Shown here: piece by piece, positions 34,401 through 42,715 of the stretch
Position numbering within the stretch: position 1 is the stretch's first letter
Layout: each line of letters begins with the position of its first letter
Assembly (NCBI GenBank): GCA_022539475.1
Contig: VCMS01000363.1
Location: forward strand, 1 to 64,000
DNA from: Gracilaria domingensis
Taxonomy: Eukaryota > Rhodophyta > Florideophyceae > Gracilariales > Gracilariaceae
Direction: 5' to 3'
DNA: 64,000 nucleotides
Notes under the pieces: model-generated
Seen by the model: only the letters and a program-made list of their open reading frames with translations
Told to the model about the DNA's origin: nothing
Databases searched by the model: none
Made by a program: the position numbers and the translations under genes

Positions 34401-36224
34401 TTTAACGCCACTCAGCTAGGCTGGTCGGTCATGGAGAAAGAAGCTTTTGCAATCCTGGCCACATTAGAAAGAATGCATTGGATGGTAGCTACGTCAGCTG
34501 GTTTCGATCTCTTTACAGACCACAACAATCTCATTTTCATATTTGATCCACTTTCAATCATCCCTGACCTGAGTCTGCCCTCGGTTCGGAAAGTCCTTCG
34601 ATGGGCCGTGCGCATAAGCATTTACAACTACATATGCTTTCACATCAAGGGAATCGAGAACCTGTGGGCAGACTTGCTCACAAGATGGGCCGCTCCCCCT
34701 ACCGTACGTCGCCTGGTGAACATCCCGCCGCTGTTGTCAACCTCTTCCGAAGCGTTTTGCTGGCCGAAGCCGGCCGAAGTTCTTGACAGACAGTCCGAAC
34801 ACGAAACAGCTCGCCCAGATGATGTAACTAAGCGCGACGGTCTATGGAGATTTTCCAATGGAGATGTTTGGATCCCAGACTCTGAGGAGGATATGCAACT
34901 CCGTCTATGCGTCATCGCGCACACTGGACCGTCTGGGCATCGCGGCAGAATAGCGACGCTGAAAACGCTGCGAAAGCAGTTCTTATGGAGCACCCAGCAA
35001 GAAGACATCAGAAGCTTTGTACGCGCATGCATACACTGCATCTCTACCACTGGAGGAGAGAAAGTTCCTCGCCCGTTCGCCCCGGCAGTCCACGGCACTG
35101 CGCCAAATGATCTCTTACAGTTCGACTTCCTTGACATCGGTCCAAGTCGCAACGGCGAGCGGTACGTTCTCATGTTACGCGATGACAATTCTGACTATAA
35201 GTGGTTCTTCGCGTTTGCAAGTACAGCAGCAGAGAATTCCGCACAGGCACTCGTGGATTGGTGCGCGGCCTTTGCTGTTCCGAATGGCCTAATGTCCGAC
35301 GGCCCAACGCATTTCCGAAACGAGACCATACGTCTTCTCTCGAAAGCACTGCGGGTACCTCATCACTTCACGCTACCTTACACACCCTGGAGTAATGGAG
35401 CAGTAGAGCGTTTGGGTAAAGAAGTTCTGCGCACCTTTCGGGCATTGACGTCGGAGCTACAAATGGATTTTAACGAATGGACTGACCTCCTTCCGATCGT
35501 CCAGAGCGCCCTAAACAATTCACCTTCTCCGCACAGAGCTAACATAGCCCCCGTAACCGCCTTTCTCGGCATGCAGCCATCACCACCTATCTCATCCTTC
35601 CTGCGCTCTTCCAATCGCAAAACTCTGACAATCTCAGCTGTCTGTCGCGAGCGCTGCATCAACATGCAGGAATTGAAAACGGCATGCGCCGCGCTACACC
35701 CTTCGGTACAGAAAACACTGCAGCGCAATAGAGAAAAGTCGCGGGCTAAGGCCTCAACGGGAAAGTTACCTAACTTTGTCGAGGGCGACTTTGTTCTTGT
35801 AGCCAGGGAAGAATTTCATGCCGGCGAGAAGCTAGCATTGCGGTGGCGCGGGCCTCGTCGAATCCTGAAGGCTCTATCCGATCATGTTTTTCAAGTCGAA
35901 GACCTACGCACTGGAATAATCGAGAATATACATGCCTGCCGTCTGAAGTACTATCGCGACAGCTCGTTAGACACGGAGGCGATTATGTCACATGTCGTAT
36001 CGTCAGAAACTGGCATGCCTGTCTCACGTTTGATGAAGCTCACAGAAACCGAGGATGGTCTCATGGTACAAGTCAGGTGGAAAGGTCTCAGTCCAAACGA
36101 AGACACATTAGAACCTCTGCAGCGCATACATCAGGACGTCCCGCTCATGCTCACTCGACTTCTCAACCGGAAAAACACCCCACCGACTCTGGCAGCCAAA
36201 GCTCGTTTGCAACTCGGTCTTTGA
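31461..36224 (+). CDS. Gypsy-B Gag-Pol polyprotein, 1587 aa
   Basis: One frame from the first ATG (MSGASSSSG). Gag occupies about residues 1-340 and ends in a variant zinc knuckle, C-x4-C-x6-H-x4-C, near 32299-32352. A protease block GRCDDGSDDS is near 32580. RT runs about 33300-33900 with LLYWLDDILLHS at the active site, a Leu-Asp-Asp form. RNase H starts at CVYTDASDNIWSG, about 34275. Integrase has the H-H-C-C region at 34910-35045, then FDFLDIG, LMSDGPTHF and PWSNGAVERLG as the D,D,E core. The chromodomain (QVRWKGLSPNEDTLEP) is near 36070. Gag and Pol would be separated by the element's protease. It carries out reverse transcription and insertion of the element. Confidence 0.93.
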   Translation: MSGASSSSGIAHHTDESQQKATYTEPSFVSTSINHPRLTRTDSASIRKFLVSYDLYRKEITARALQLAVVDSTTTEPVRPVNLVYCCDPEWIESILDLQLIPDLSDASMLTDEMLRDFLETRAEMKKTTISLSALNSLVDKELRMDMHDPSASMRMENLFASYLSLLRRNGLKWVTTTRPKIAIGHVVSAVRPKWFRQKLESNIAFSHSELKADFNGFFKHAMKLSQSFEDIDNGPAPTNRFRKGNGPEKSSQGHKANPAAASTDDSKKPRSRRPPPPCPHPPCKAEGERHWVDDCERATEEEKREMLAVLAAKKAADGPSKSTRSQRNKSSKRDSSSISRGTVNRIRPQTKGNTPSCLITVSDGSTALDGTGRCDDGSDDSIVSPILAEKAALRGIGKISAIKKTFLSVALKSGSEPQSFSFSRSWTAPRTVLHLASGSLALVNITYLVADNDLACEELLIGRPVLRHLRVDTETLLDNNRFALNGADCSDVGNPTVDSASGYVSRLMITRLRNTSEWQEEPRNPRPPSNRPRANYHVARQEQDPFPDPSMLDPIDHNQHVDIESAVNEMVASARRNGLSEELVTRLRAILDKNMDVFRVSLSAGPCAKIRPLKLELTPDAKPIRVRLRNYFQDQRKFLENFVNDLVRTGMAYPNPTSPWASAPLIVPKPGPARFRFTVDLRPVNKFTVRHQFPMPNIEHELTKLAGSKCFASFDLSNGYWQFHLHEDSQALQSFITPDGIFSPTRVLHGTTNATTHLQSVLAEIFPKELCRKLLYWLDDILLHSRSPEELLHGIEMLLQLCQQYNIRLHPAKCILFAPSIRWCGRIISASGIKYDPRQLEGLLSMEPPSNGAHLQQFLCAMQWVKMSIPNFSKLVSPLHDFLEKVYTKAGKRTKAAVARVDLTQLGWSDLETTSFRDCKDALANSVTLAHRDETQRLCVYTDASDNIWSGIITQVPFEDLGKPYDQQRHTPLAFCSGFFNATQLGWSVMEKEAFAILATLERMHWMVATSAGFDLFTDHNNLIFIFDPLSIIPDLSLPSVRKVLRWAVRISIYNYICFHIKGIENLWADLLTRWAAPPTVRRLVNIPPLLSTSSEAFCWPKPAEVLDRQSEHETARPDDVTKRDGLWRFSNGDVWIPDSEEDMQLRLCVIAHTGPSGHRGRIATLKTLRKQFLWSTQQEDIRSFVRACIHCISTTGGEKVPRPFAPAVHGTAPNDLLQFDFLDIGPSRNGERYVLMLRDDNSDYKWFFAFASTAAENSAQALVDWCAAFAVPNGLMSDGPTHFRNETIRLLSKALRVPHHFTLPYTPWSNGAVERLGKEVLRTFRALTSELQMDFNEWTDLLPIVQSALNNSPSPHRANIAPVTAFLGMQPSPPISSFLRSSNRKTLTISAVCRERCINMQELKTACAALHPSVQKTLQRNREKSRAKASTGKLPNFVEGDFVLVAREEFHAGEKLALRWRGPRRILKALSDHVFQVEDLRTGIIENIHACRLKYYRDSSLDTEAIMSHVVSSETGMPVSRLMKLTETEDGLMVQVRWKGLSPNEDTLEPLQRIHQDVPLMLTRLLNRKNTPPTLAAKARLQLGL

Positions 36225-36234
36225 AAGAGGGGAG
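36224..36234 (+). promoter_or_regulatory. Gypsy-B polypurine tract
   Basis: The purine run aaagaggggag overlaps the last base of the stop codon and touches the right LTR. It is the plus-strand DNA primer site. Confidence 0.85.
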
Positions 36235-36496
36235 TGTAGCCATTTCGGGCAGACTGCAGCCCAAAATGGCTGCTTGGCGACCCAGCGAATGCCACCCACG
36301 AATCGCAGCCTACGCAGACTCATCGTGAGTAGCATTCGGGAGTAGTAGGACCGTTCAAAGTAGAGTAGTAGCATGCAGGCCTCCACCGCATTGCACGAGC
36401 GCAGCGGTACTTAAACCGCGCTTCATGGCCCTCTCAGTAAACCGAGGGCATCGAACCTCACATTCTTGACGCCGAACACTCGCGTAGTTCGCCACA
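36235..36496 (+). repeat. Gypsy-B 3' LTR
   Basis: 262 bases, identical by eye to 31143-31404, followed by the target copy ataga. Confidence 0.95.
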
Positions 36497-36501
36497 ATAG
36501 A

Positions 36502-36990
36502 GCATACTGTCGAAATACCACTGTACATGTTTGTTGTTAAAACGGACCATGAGTATCGATGGGCTCCAGATACGGCCTTTTAAAGACTGTACTCTGCGTT
36601 TTCAACAACACCTGCGACGGCTTCGTCGAAACTGTCAAAAATTAACCATAACGGCCTCCTCGAGGCTGCGGTGGCGGTAGATTCTACCAAATGGCGGCTA
36701 GTATCTTTATTAATAGGTTGAAAATGTCTCCTGTATTGTTGTGGATGTTGTTGGCAGTTGTTAGGCTATGCGCTACTTTTTGCGCTTTTATACTGCTTAG
36801 AATATTTCACTCTCGTAATACAACGACAAATAATGTACCTCTCTTGATTTCTAAATACTGAACAAGTAATGAAAATGATATGCATTATAATGCACAGACA
36901 GCTTTGCATTATACATTGCACTTGATCAACAAAATGCAACCTCACTCCCCTTAAATCATTGCATTTAAAATCGACGCACACAGCCTGTGC
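36502..36990. other. Spacer without a gene
   Basis: No frame or repeat can be supported. Flanking DNA of the Gypsy-B insertion. Confidence 0.55.
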
Positions 36991-36994
36991 CGGT

Positions 36995-37600
36995 GCTGCC
37001 TGCACGGTTTGAGAACGGGGTGTGCCCGTGCTTACACCTTGAGAAGAGGAGGTGGAAGCAATGGCAAAGCCTCTGCTCTCAACTTCACTTATCTAGGGGT
37101 GAACACAATCACGACCCGTGTCCAGAACATGGCTTTGAGAAAAGACTTTGACCATGCTCAAAATGTCACTTAAGTTGTGAACACGGGCAAAGCCCGAGTT
37201 CACAACTTTCAACCTCTTTTGGCAGCACAGCTACAGTTTTTGCTTCCGATCTCACCACATTGTGGGTTTGAGCACGGACCGTGCCCGCGCTCACAACGTC
37301 AGCAATGAAGGTGTTACCACGACACTGTCCCTGTTCACAAATCCACCACGCCTGTGGCTACCACAGGCTGAGGCCGTGCTCTCAACTTTTTTTCCCAGGG
37401 TGTGAGCAGCCGTGTTTAAAGCTTACAAAGCACAGGAATAGCTTGTCGTGGGCTGTTTCCGCTGCTCAACGCTTTACTTATCAAAGTATGAAGGCGCGCC
37501 TAATCCCTGTTAACACTCTTTTTCACCTAGGTTGTGAGCGCAGGAACAATTTGTGCTCACGACCTTTCTTTTGAAAGTGTGAAAACGGATGAAGGCTGTC
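36995..37600. repeat. Cluster of diverged hairpin units
   Basis: About seven spaced variants of a hairpin like TGTGAACACGGGC..GCCCGNGTTCACAAC occur at roughly 37005, 37095, 37173, 37266, 37330, 37400 and 37535. Unit spacing is 60-130 bases. The best pairs are at 37173-37207 (GTGAACACGGGC against GCCCGAGTTCAC) and 37266-37296. No gene is seen. It looks like an old tandem or repeatedly inserted short element. Confidence 0.6.
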
Positions 37601-38529
37601 TTTGCATTTGTACTTTTTTTCTTGTTGTTGCCTGTGGGATTCTATTAAAGCTGGACTGCTGTGCCTGCTGCGGTTTTAATAGCTGCATCATTGCGCAGAT
37701 TACAAAACGCTGTAATGAAACATTAAAATACTGTCGTAATTCTGCCAGAGACAAATAGAGGTTGCGTCGTAGATAAAAGGCACCTTAGATCTTAGAATAA
37801 GATGCAGAGATCAACGGCGCGCTGCTTATTGTGTCAGGAATCCGTCCAAATGCATGTTTTTTCGCTTTTTTCGAAAGAGGTAACATAAGGCTTACATTAC
37901 CTCTCTGCACTTTAAGACTTACAGTGCAGGGATGTAAGATAATTTTGCAAATTACCCCTATGTACTGTTTGCAAACCCCACTTTTTGGCCCATTAAATCA
38001 TTTTTGGTACACTTCTCGTTTTCGTCGTTTATGATTAGAATCTAACTTTTTGTTTCAAACAATGTAGTAAACGCTGGGGTTTTGTCTCAAAACATATGCC
38101 GTGTCACACAGCACATTTTGCCTTGTTTTTGGACATAGGATGCAATTAGATCAATAGACTACCAACAAATAAAAACGCAAGGAAAAAAAAGTACATGTTG
38201 TCCCAAATTGGGAGGACATATCCCTTGAATACCAAAACTGATTTAATTTTCCAAGCTTTCTATAGACATGTTAACAAGATATGCCAACAATTTGGAGCCT
38301 TTTAATTTTCCTTTTTTTGACTATAATAAATTGCTTTAGAAAGTTGACAAAAATTCAGATTTATAAATATTTAAGCAAACGCGTAAGGCTTGTGCAACAT
38401 AAAGTTCAAAAGAGAACTATTTAGCTTTTTACCTTTCTAGCTTTATATATGATACTATTGATTTGAACTCTTTAGAAGCAGAAATTCGCTTATTTCGCAA
38501 ATTTTCAAAGGAGCTTTGCGAGCTCTAAG
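37601..38529. other. AT-rich spacer
   Basis: No gene recognised; only short frames without known content. The last eight bases (gctctaag, 38522-38529) are the left target copy of the hAT derivative. Confidence 0.55.
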
Positions 38530-39153
38530 CAGGGGTCCTCAGCAATAAATTTCAATTGCAATATATTGCAATAAGCAATATCAATGCTTTATTGCATGTT
38601 TCTGAACATATTGCAATTTTTATTGCGGTCTTCTTCTTATTGCAATTTATATTGTAGGACAAAGAAGATATTGCTAGATTATTGCGTCTTGAATGGAAAC
38701 ATGTTACTAGCATGCGTTGGTCAACTTTTAGTGCTAACCTTGTACATGTTGGAGAAAATAAATTTAGATACACAGTACGTTTGAATTTCCTGCAAAATGA
38801 TATATGGCTTCAAAAAATAAACAAAACAGTACAAATCACTATTCAAATTAATCGCTTTTGAAACGTTTGCTTGTTTTCAGACCTTTTCCTCTCGTTTCAT
38901 ACAACAAGTAAATTCAAAACAGATTACGAGCGAAGCGCAAAGTTCTTGACCTTTCAAGGAGCTGAGCCGTAAACATATTCTTAAAGCATGAGTTCAATTG
39001 ACAACTTATTGCTACTGTCTGATCTTATTGCAGTAATATTGCAGATAAGTGTTTATATTGCAATATTTACTGCGCAAAAATTAGTTTGATAGCGCATATT
39101 GGATATTGCGTTCTGTAGAGCAATATATTGCAATAATATTGCGAGCAGCCCTG
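38530..39153. mobile_element. Non-autonomous hAT transposon, 624 bp
   Basis: Starts CAGGGGTCCTCAGCAATA and ends in the complement of CAGGGCTGCTCGCAATA, with a perfect 8-bp duplication gctctaag (38522-38529, 39154-39161). Both end regions are full of TTGCAATA and its variants, like the sub-terminal binding motifs of hAT elements. There is no transposase inside. Confidence 0.9.
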
Positions 39154-39260
39154 GCTCTAAGAAGTCTGCAAAGCTTGCTTTGCATAAATCTGATTTATTT
39201 ATGAAATTTTGCGTAATGCAAATTGCCAAAGCAAAAAGGGTGAGTCCAAATCAAACCGCA

Positions 39261-40013
39261 TTACGCTGCGACTCCTATGGGGCGTGCGCCTCCTATGCCC
39301 GCGGCGGGTGCGATTCGCCTGCCCCTGGGACAAGTGAAACAACAAGCTCTACAACACGATAAACTCCGTTGTGGTCTTATACAAGGGCGACAACAGCTTC
39401 CAAAAGGGGTCTGAGGGGGTAACGGTGTCGGTGTCGGTGGCATTGTAGCTGGTATTCGCAATGTAGAAGAACTTGTGACTGCAGCAACGTTGCAGGTGAT
39501 TGGTGGTTGATTTCCAACTGCTGCAAAGTTTATCGGGATACCATTTTCGTTTCGAGTGATGCCACGTTCTTGAATCACCACAGGGCGCTGCGTTCTGTCA
39601 TCGCTATACAGCCAGGCAATGTCGTCCCCAATTGTAGAAGGCATATTGTCGCACTCATATTCTTCGCCTTCCGATACACAAACTTGATTTTGGCATGCTA
39701 TCAGGATTCCTTGGTCTTCTCCTCCTGTGGCACTAAAACCACGAACACTAGACCCAATACTGCGGGTCGAAAATGTACCAAAACCGACTGTACTAAACCC
39801 ATTTCCTTGACTAAGAGAAGATGTCGGCGATGGTGATAGAGTTGCACCAACAGGAGTTGCGACTCCAGAACCACCTCTACCACTGGCCGAGCGACCAGCA
39901 AGAAATTCCACGCCACCAAGTCGCGGCCTTAGTGACATTGGAGTTCCATGAGCAGTCCACGCGCAAAGAAGAAGCCAGCACAACGTGCACACGCATACAG
40001 CAAACATGTTCAT
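39261..40013 (-). CDS. Putative secreted Cys-rich protein, 250 aa (host gene)
   Basis: Starting at MNMFAVCVCTLCWLLLCAWTAHG gives a clear signal peptide of about 23 residues with a likely cut after AHG. Residues about 30-110 are Gly/Ser-rich. Residues about 105-200 hold CQNQVCVSEGEEYECD and a conserved-looking segment. The tail is Thr/Pro-rich, then Cys-rich (CCRPC, CCRACCFTC). A TATA box at 40159-40168 predicts a transcript start near 40130, downstream of the longer possible start at 40145, so the start at 40013 is preferred. No family is recognised. It is the only gene in the window with no link to a mobile element. The simple-sequence C-terminus lowers confidence, and a hidden intron is possible. 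Confidence 0.5.
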   Translation of the reverse strand: MNMFAVCVCTLCWLLLCAWTAHGTPMSLRPRLGGVEFLAGRSASGRGGSGVATPVGATLSPSPTSSLSQGNGFSTVGFGTFSTRSIGSSVRGFSATGGEDQGILIACQNQVCVSEGEEYECDNMPSTIGDDIAWLYSDDRTQRPVVIQERGITRNENGIPINFAAVGNQPPITCNVAAVTSSSTLRIPATMPPTPTPLPPQTPFGSCCRPCIRPQRSLSCCRACCFTCPRGRRIAPAAGIGGARPIGVAA

Positions 40014-40158
40014 AGCGGAGCTGACGAACCCGCTGACGAAGAGCTGGTATCCAGAGCTTTGACCGATGGCTTGATATGAGCCTTGAGAAAGAACCCGGAA
40101 CACTGGCACTGAGGTAGGCGGCGATGGCAAGGTACGCAGGAGCACCGCATTTGGAACG

Positions 40159-40168
40159 CCTTTTTATA
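40159..40168 (-). promoter_or_regulatory. TATA box of the putative secreted protein gene
   Basis: GGTATAAAAAGG on the minus strand, about 150 bases upstream of the preferred ATG. Confidence 0.5.
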
Positions 40169-40584
40169 CCCTCACATCCACCCCTTGGGATCCATAACGT
40201 GAAACGAGAATGAAGTTTGTTAGGGTAATGACTCAAAGCTTGTAGCTGCCCTCTACCCATAGATACCCTTTTCCAACGCATGCTGTAGCAATGCAAGCAC
40301 AGCTAAATCTCACGACTTGCGGCCGGCCAGAAATATTCATGTGACAGAATGCCTCTTGCTCACGCTCATGCTTGAACGTACGGTAGAGAAAGCAACGTGA
40401 AACGAAATTTACAAAACCCTACTCAACTGGAACATGTGATGGTTTGGATACCCAATGGTAGCTCAATGAATTCTAGCTTTGTATAAAGGAGAAACTTGAA
40501 ACTAGTAGTCCAAAGTATCGATCGTACAAGGAATAGTTGGTAGAAAATGATTTGAGCGCAGCCTCTGTACTACTGTATACGACA
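40169..40584. other. Upstream region of the host-like gene
   Basis: No other frame recognised. It runs up to the left LTR of Gypsy-C; the bases before the LTR are tatacgaca. Confidence 0.5.
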
Positions 40585-40699
40585 TGTGGAGGCGGATGCA
40601 GGGGAGTGTCCCGCCACCCCAGGGACACTCCCGAACAATTTTTTTCTATATCTCCGACACCTTCCACCCCTGGACTGCGCCGTCACTCCCGCCGTCTGC

Positions 40700-40930
40700 G
40701 CCCACCGCTGCGCGCCGTGCGCTGCGACGCGGCGGCAAGGATGATGAGGTTTCGCGCCGCGCGCCGCGGCGCGCCCCCGACGGAGATGAAGAAGTCGCGC
40801 GCCGCTCGCTGCGGCGCGCCTGAAGAGGAGTATAATGAGGTTGCGCGTCGCGCGCCGCTGGCTGCGGCGCGCCCGCCGCTAAGCAGTCTTTGGAAGCTGG
40901 CGCCCCGCACGTTGCGGCGCGCCAGCTGCA
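40700..40930. repeat. GC hairpin array in the Gypsy-C LTR
   Basis: Four or five consecutive inverted repeats of the form GCGCGCCGC-5-GCGGCGCGC, at about 40706, 40752, 40797, 40844 and 40900, separated by less GC-rich spacers such as ATGAAGAAG. A copy lies at 49975-50230 in the right LTR. Confidence 0.75.
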
Positions 40931-41126
40931 GGGTAGGAAAGGAACGTGCGCGCAGCACCTGACGCTGGAGGACAGTGAGTGGAGCGCTCTCTTCGGGGAG
41001 CTCAGAAAGTTGTGGCGCGCTCTGTCGCGCGCGTCGGAACACATACGACCAGGGGATACAAATCAATTTAATCGAGAAGCAGGAGTTCTATGACAAAGAG
41101 GCAATCGAAGATACGAGAAATGGATA

Positions 41127-41537
41127 TCAATCAGAGGACAACAAAGCTTTCACAGCGTCATGAACGAGATGAAGCGCCCGTGCGCGGGAGGGAGAGCGTA
41201 GCACCATCATGGAAAGCGCCAACCCAACACCAATCCCGCGCACGAACAGTACTGGGAGCTCGTTAAGATTGTCTTTGAGCTCATCCATCGATATTCCACG
41301 CTTGAAGAGGAAGTCATATAGAGCCTCCTCGCAGGCGAAAAGTTGCGCTTCGGTACGTTCTTCGGTGGCAACATCGTCTTCGTTCGCAAATGCGGCGTCC
41401 TCCTCGAGCTGAATGGTGTCCGCAGTAACTTCTTTTGCTTCGCTCTCGATCAGGACGGTTGATTTGGCACGCGGAACATCGGAATGGTCGGTATCGTCGT
41501 CGGTCATAGTAGCAATAACTTCGTTTGGAGTTGACAT
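41127..41537 (-). CDS. Antisense LTR gene, 136 aa (Gypsy-C copy 2)
   Basis: Starts MSTPNEVIATMTDDDTDHSD on the strand opposite to gag-pol. It shares about two thirds of residues with the protein at 17239-17643, including ALYDFLFKRG, NLNELPV and FVRGIGVGLAL. It has an acidic N-terminus and a helical C-terminus with a short hydrophobic run and an Arg-rich turn (RSPSRARAL). It is not related to any family I know. Position in the LTR, antisense, recalls HBZ of HTLV only in arrangement. The third copy, in the right LTR, runs into the gap. Confidence 0.62.
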   Translation of the reverse strand: MSTPNEVIATMTDDDTDHSDVPRAKSTVLIESEAKEVTADTIQLEEDAAFANEDDVATEERTEAQLFACEEALYDFLFKRGISMDELKDNLNELPVLFVRGIGVGLALSMMVLRSPSRARALHLVHDAVKALLSSD

Positions 41538-42008
41538 CGTTCAAAAGATGGACACCTGAAAGGCGGTGGTAAGATAGGGGAAGCATGGCAGACCTGAGAG
41601 GCACCGAAGGGTAACTATAATATCGAATATACCGCCATGATAACTGGTCACGCACGCACAATCGTGATAGTGCCACGATGGCACGACATGGAAGGTGGAT
41701 GTCATCCGGAGGACTAGTTGAAAACCTAAATAGCCAGAAGAAATCTGGCCAACCACCGACCTACATAACGAAGAACCGTACGTTGACATTATTACCTATT
41801 ATGGACATGGTGAGCAATATTAAGTTGTTTGTCACAAGACGACAATCGGCGCACCGTATCACCAACAGCCAATGAACAGGAGACATAACGAAGAACCGTA
41901 TAACGGTATCACAACCAAGTATATGACCTGGTGAGCCGTTCTGAATGCCTTGGTGAAAGATGATATTAGGTGTTCGCTTGCGGTGACCATGCATTATCAC
42001 AATTGTAG

Positions 42009-42015
42009 ATATAAA
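42009..42015 (+). promoter_or_regulatory. Gypsy-C LTR TATA box
   Basis: ATATAAA in a block conserved with 17992-17998, about 470 bases from the start of the oppositely directed antisense gene. Confidence 0.55.
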
Positions 42016-42646
42016 CCCCCGAGTTCGAGCGCTCGCTGCAAACTCAACTCGGGCAGACCACTTCCCCTCCGGACGACTTCCCCCATCCTTGCCTCTCTCG
42101 CCTTTCTTCCTCCCCTTCCGTCGTCGCCAACCTTCCTTCCTTTGGCAATCCCATCTTCCCTTAGCGCAGTCTGCGCCTCCCTGCCACCAGCCTTTCCCCC
42201 TACATTTCCTTATTCCCGGCGGCCCGGTCTCCCGCCGTTCCCTAGCCAGTCGCCTTGTGCTGCCCTCCATTGGGCTCGTTCGCACACTGCGACCATCACC
42301 CATCACTACGTCTCCGTTCTCCCAGACGGACGTTGGCAGTGTTACGCATTGCGCTGGTTTTATTTCTGTCGCTACCTCGCCTGGTTGTTAGGTTCGTGGT
42401 GGCATCGACGACAGACTCTATCGCTTTAGTCCTACCACACTATTGTCCCGCCGACAGCTCTTGTGTGTCTTGGTCTGTTGGCCCTGCTTTCTGTTGTTGT
42501 GTTGGCTCTCGGTATCGGACGCTGAGCCATATCCTCGGTTGATTCTTACCCCTGCTTTCAGTTTGCGGGGAGTTTCCATCTATCTTGGGGTTATCTTGTC
42601 TGCTCCTGCAGGCATCTGAGCTACGTGAATCTGTCGCCCTTTGGGC

Positions 42647-42660
42647 TGGTACTCTCGAGC
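42647..42660 (+). promoter_or_regulatory. Gypsy-C primer-binding site (probable)
   Basis: TGGTACTCTCGAGC begins with TGG as tRNA primer sites do and lies just inside the LTR; the truncated family copy has TGGTACTCTCGAG near 18630. Confidence 0.45.
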
Positions 42661-42715
42661 ATTTATTGTGTCGCTCTCCTTGGGTTTGTCACCACCCGCG
42701 CTGTTTCCCCCAAAA

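Larger units (their letters stand above)
31143..36496 (+). mobile_element. Gypsy-B: Ty3/gypsy chromovirus that looks whole
   Basis: Two 262-bp LTRs that I find identical flank a single long gag-pol frame with a C-terminal chromodomain. The flanks carry a 5-bp duplication ataga (31138-31142 and 36497-36501). A purine tract aaagaggggag (36224-36234) precedes the right LTR. With no visible LTR divergence and no break seen, this is a very recent insertion. It does not show the dense dispersed palindromes of Gypsy-A and Gypsy-D. Confidence 0.95.
40585..42640 (+). repeat. Gypsy-C 5' LTR (right edge approximate)
   Basis: The left edge is fixed by comparison with 49827. The right edge lies just before TGGTACTCTCGAGC (42647-42660), the probable primer site. 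In order it holds a GC hairpin array, the antisense gene, the TATA box and a pyrimidine-rich leader. At about 2 kb it is long for a gypsy LTR. Confidence 0.75.

Noticed and set aside
40537-41066. Frames of 120-140 codons in the GC hairpin array
   Set aside because: Ala/Arg-rich products of palindromic GC sequence on both strands.
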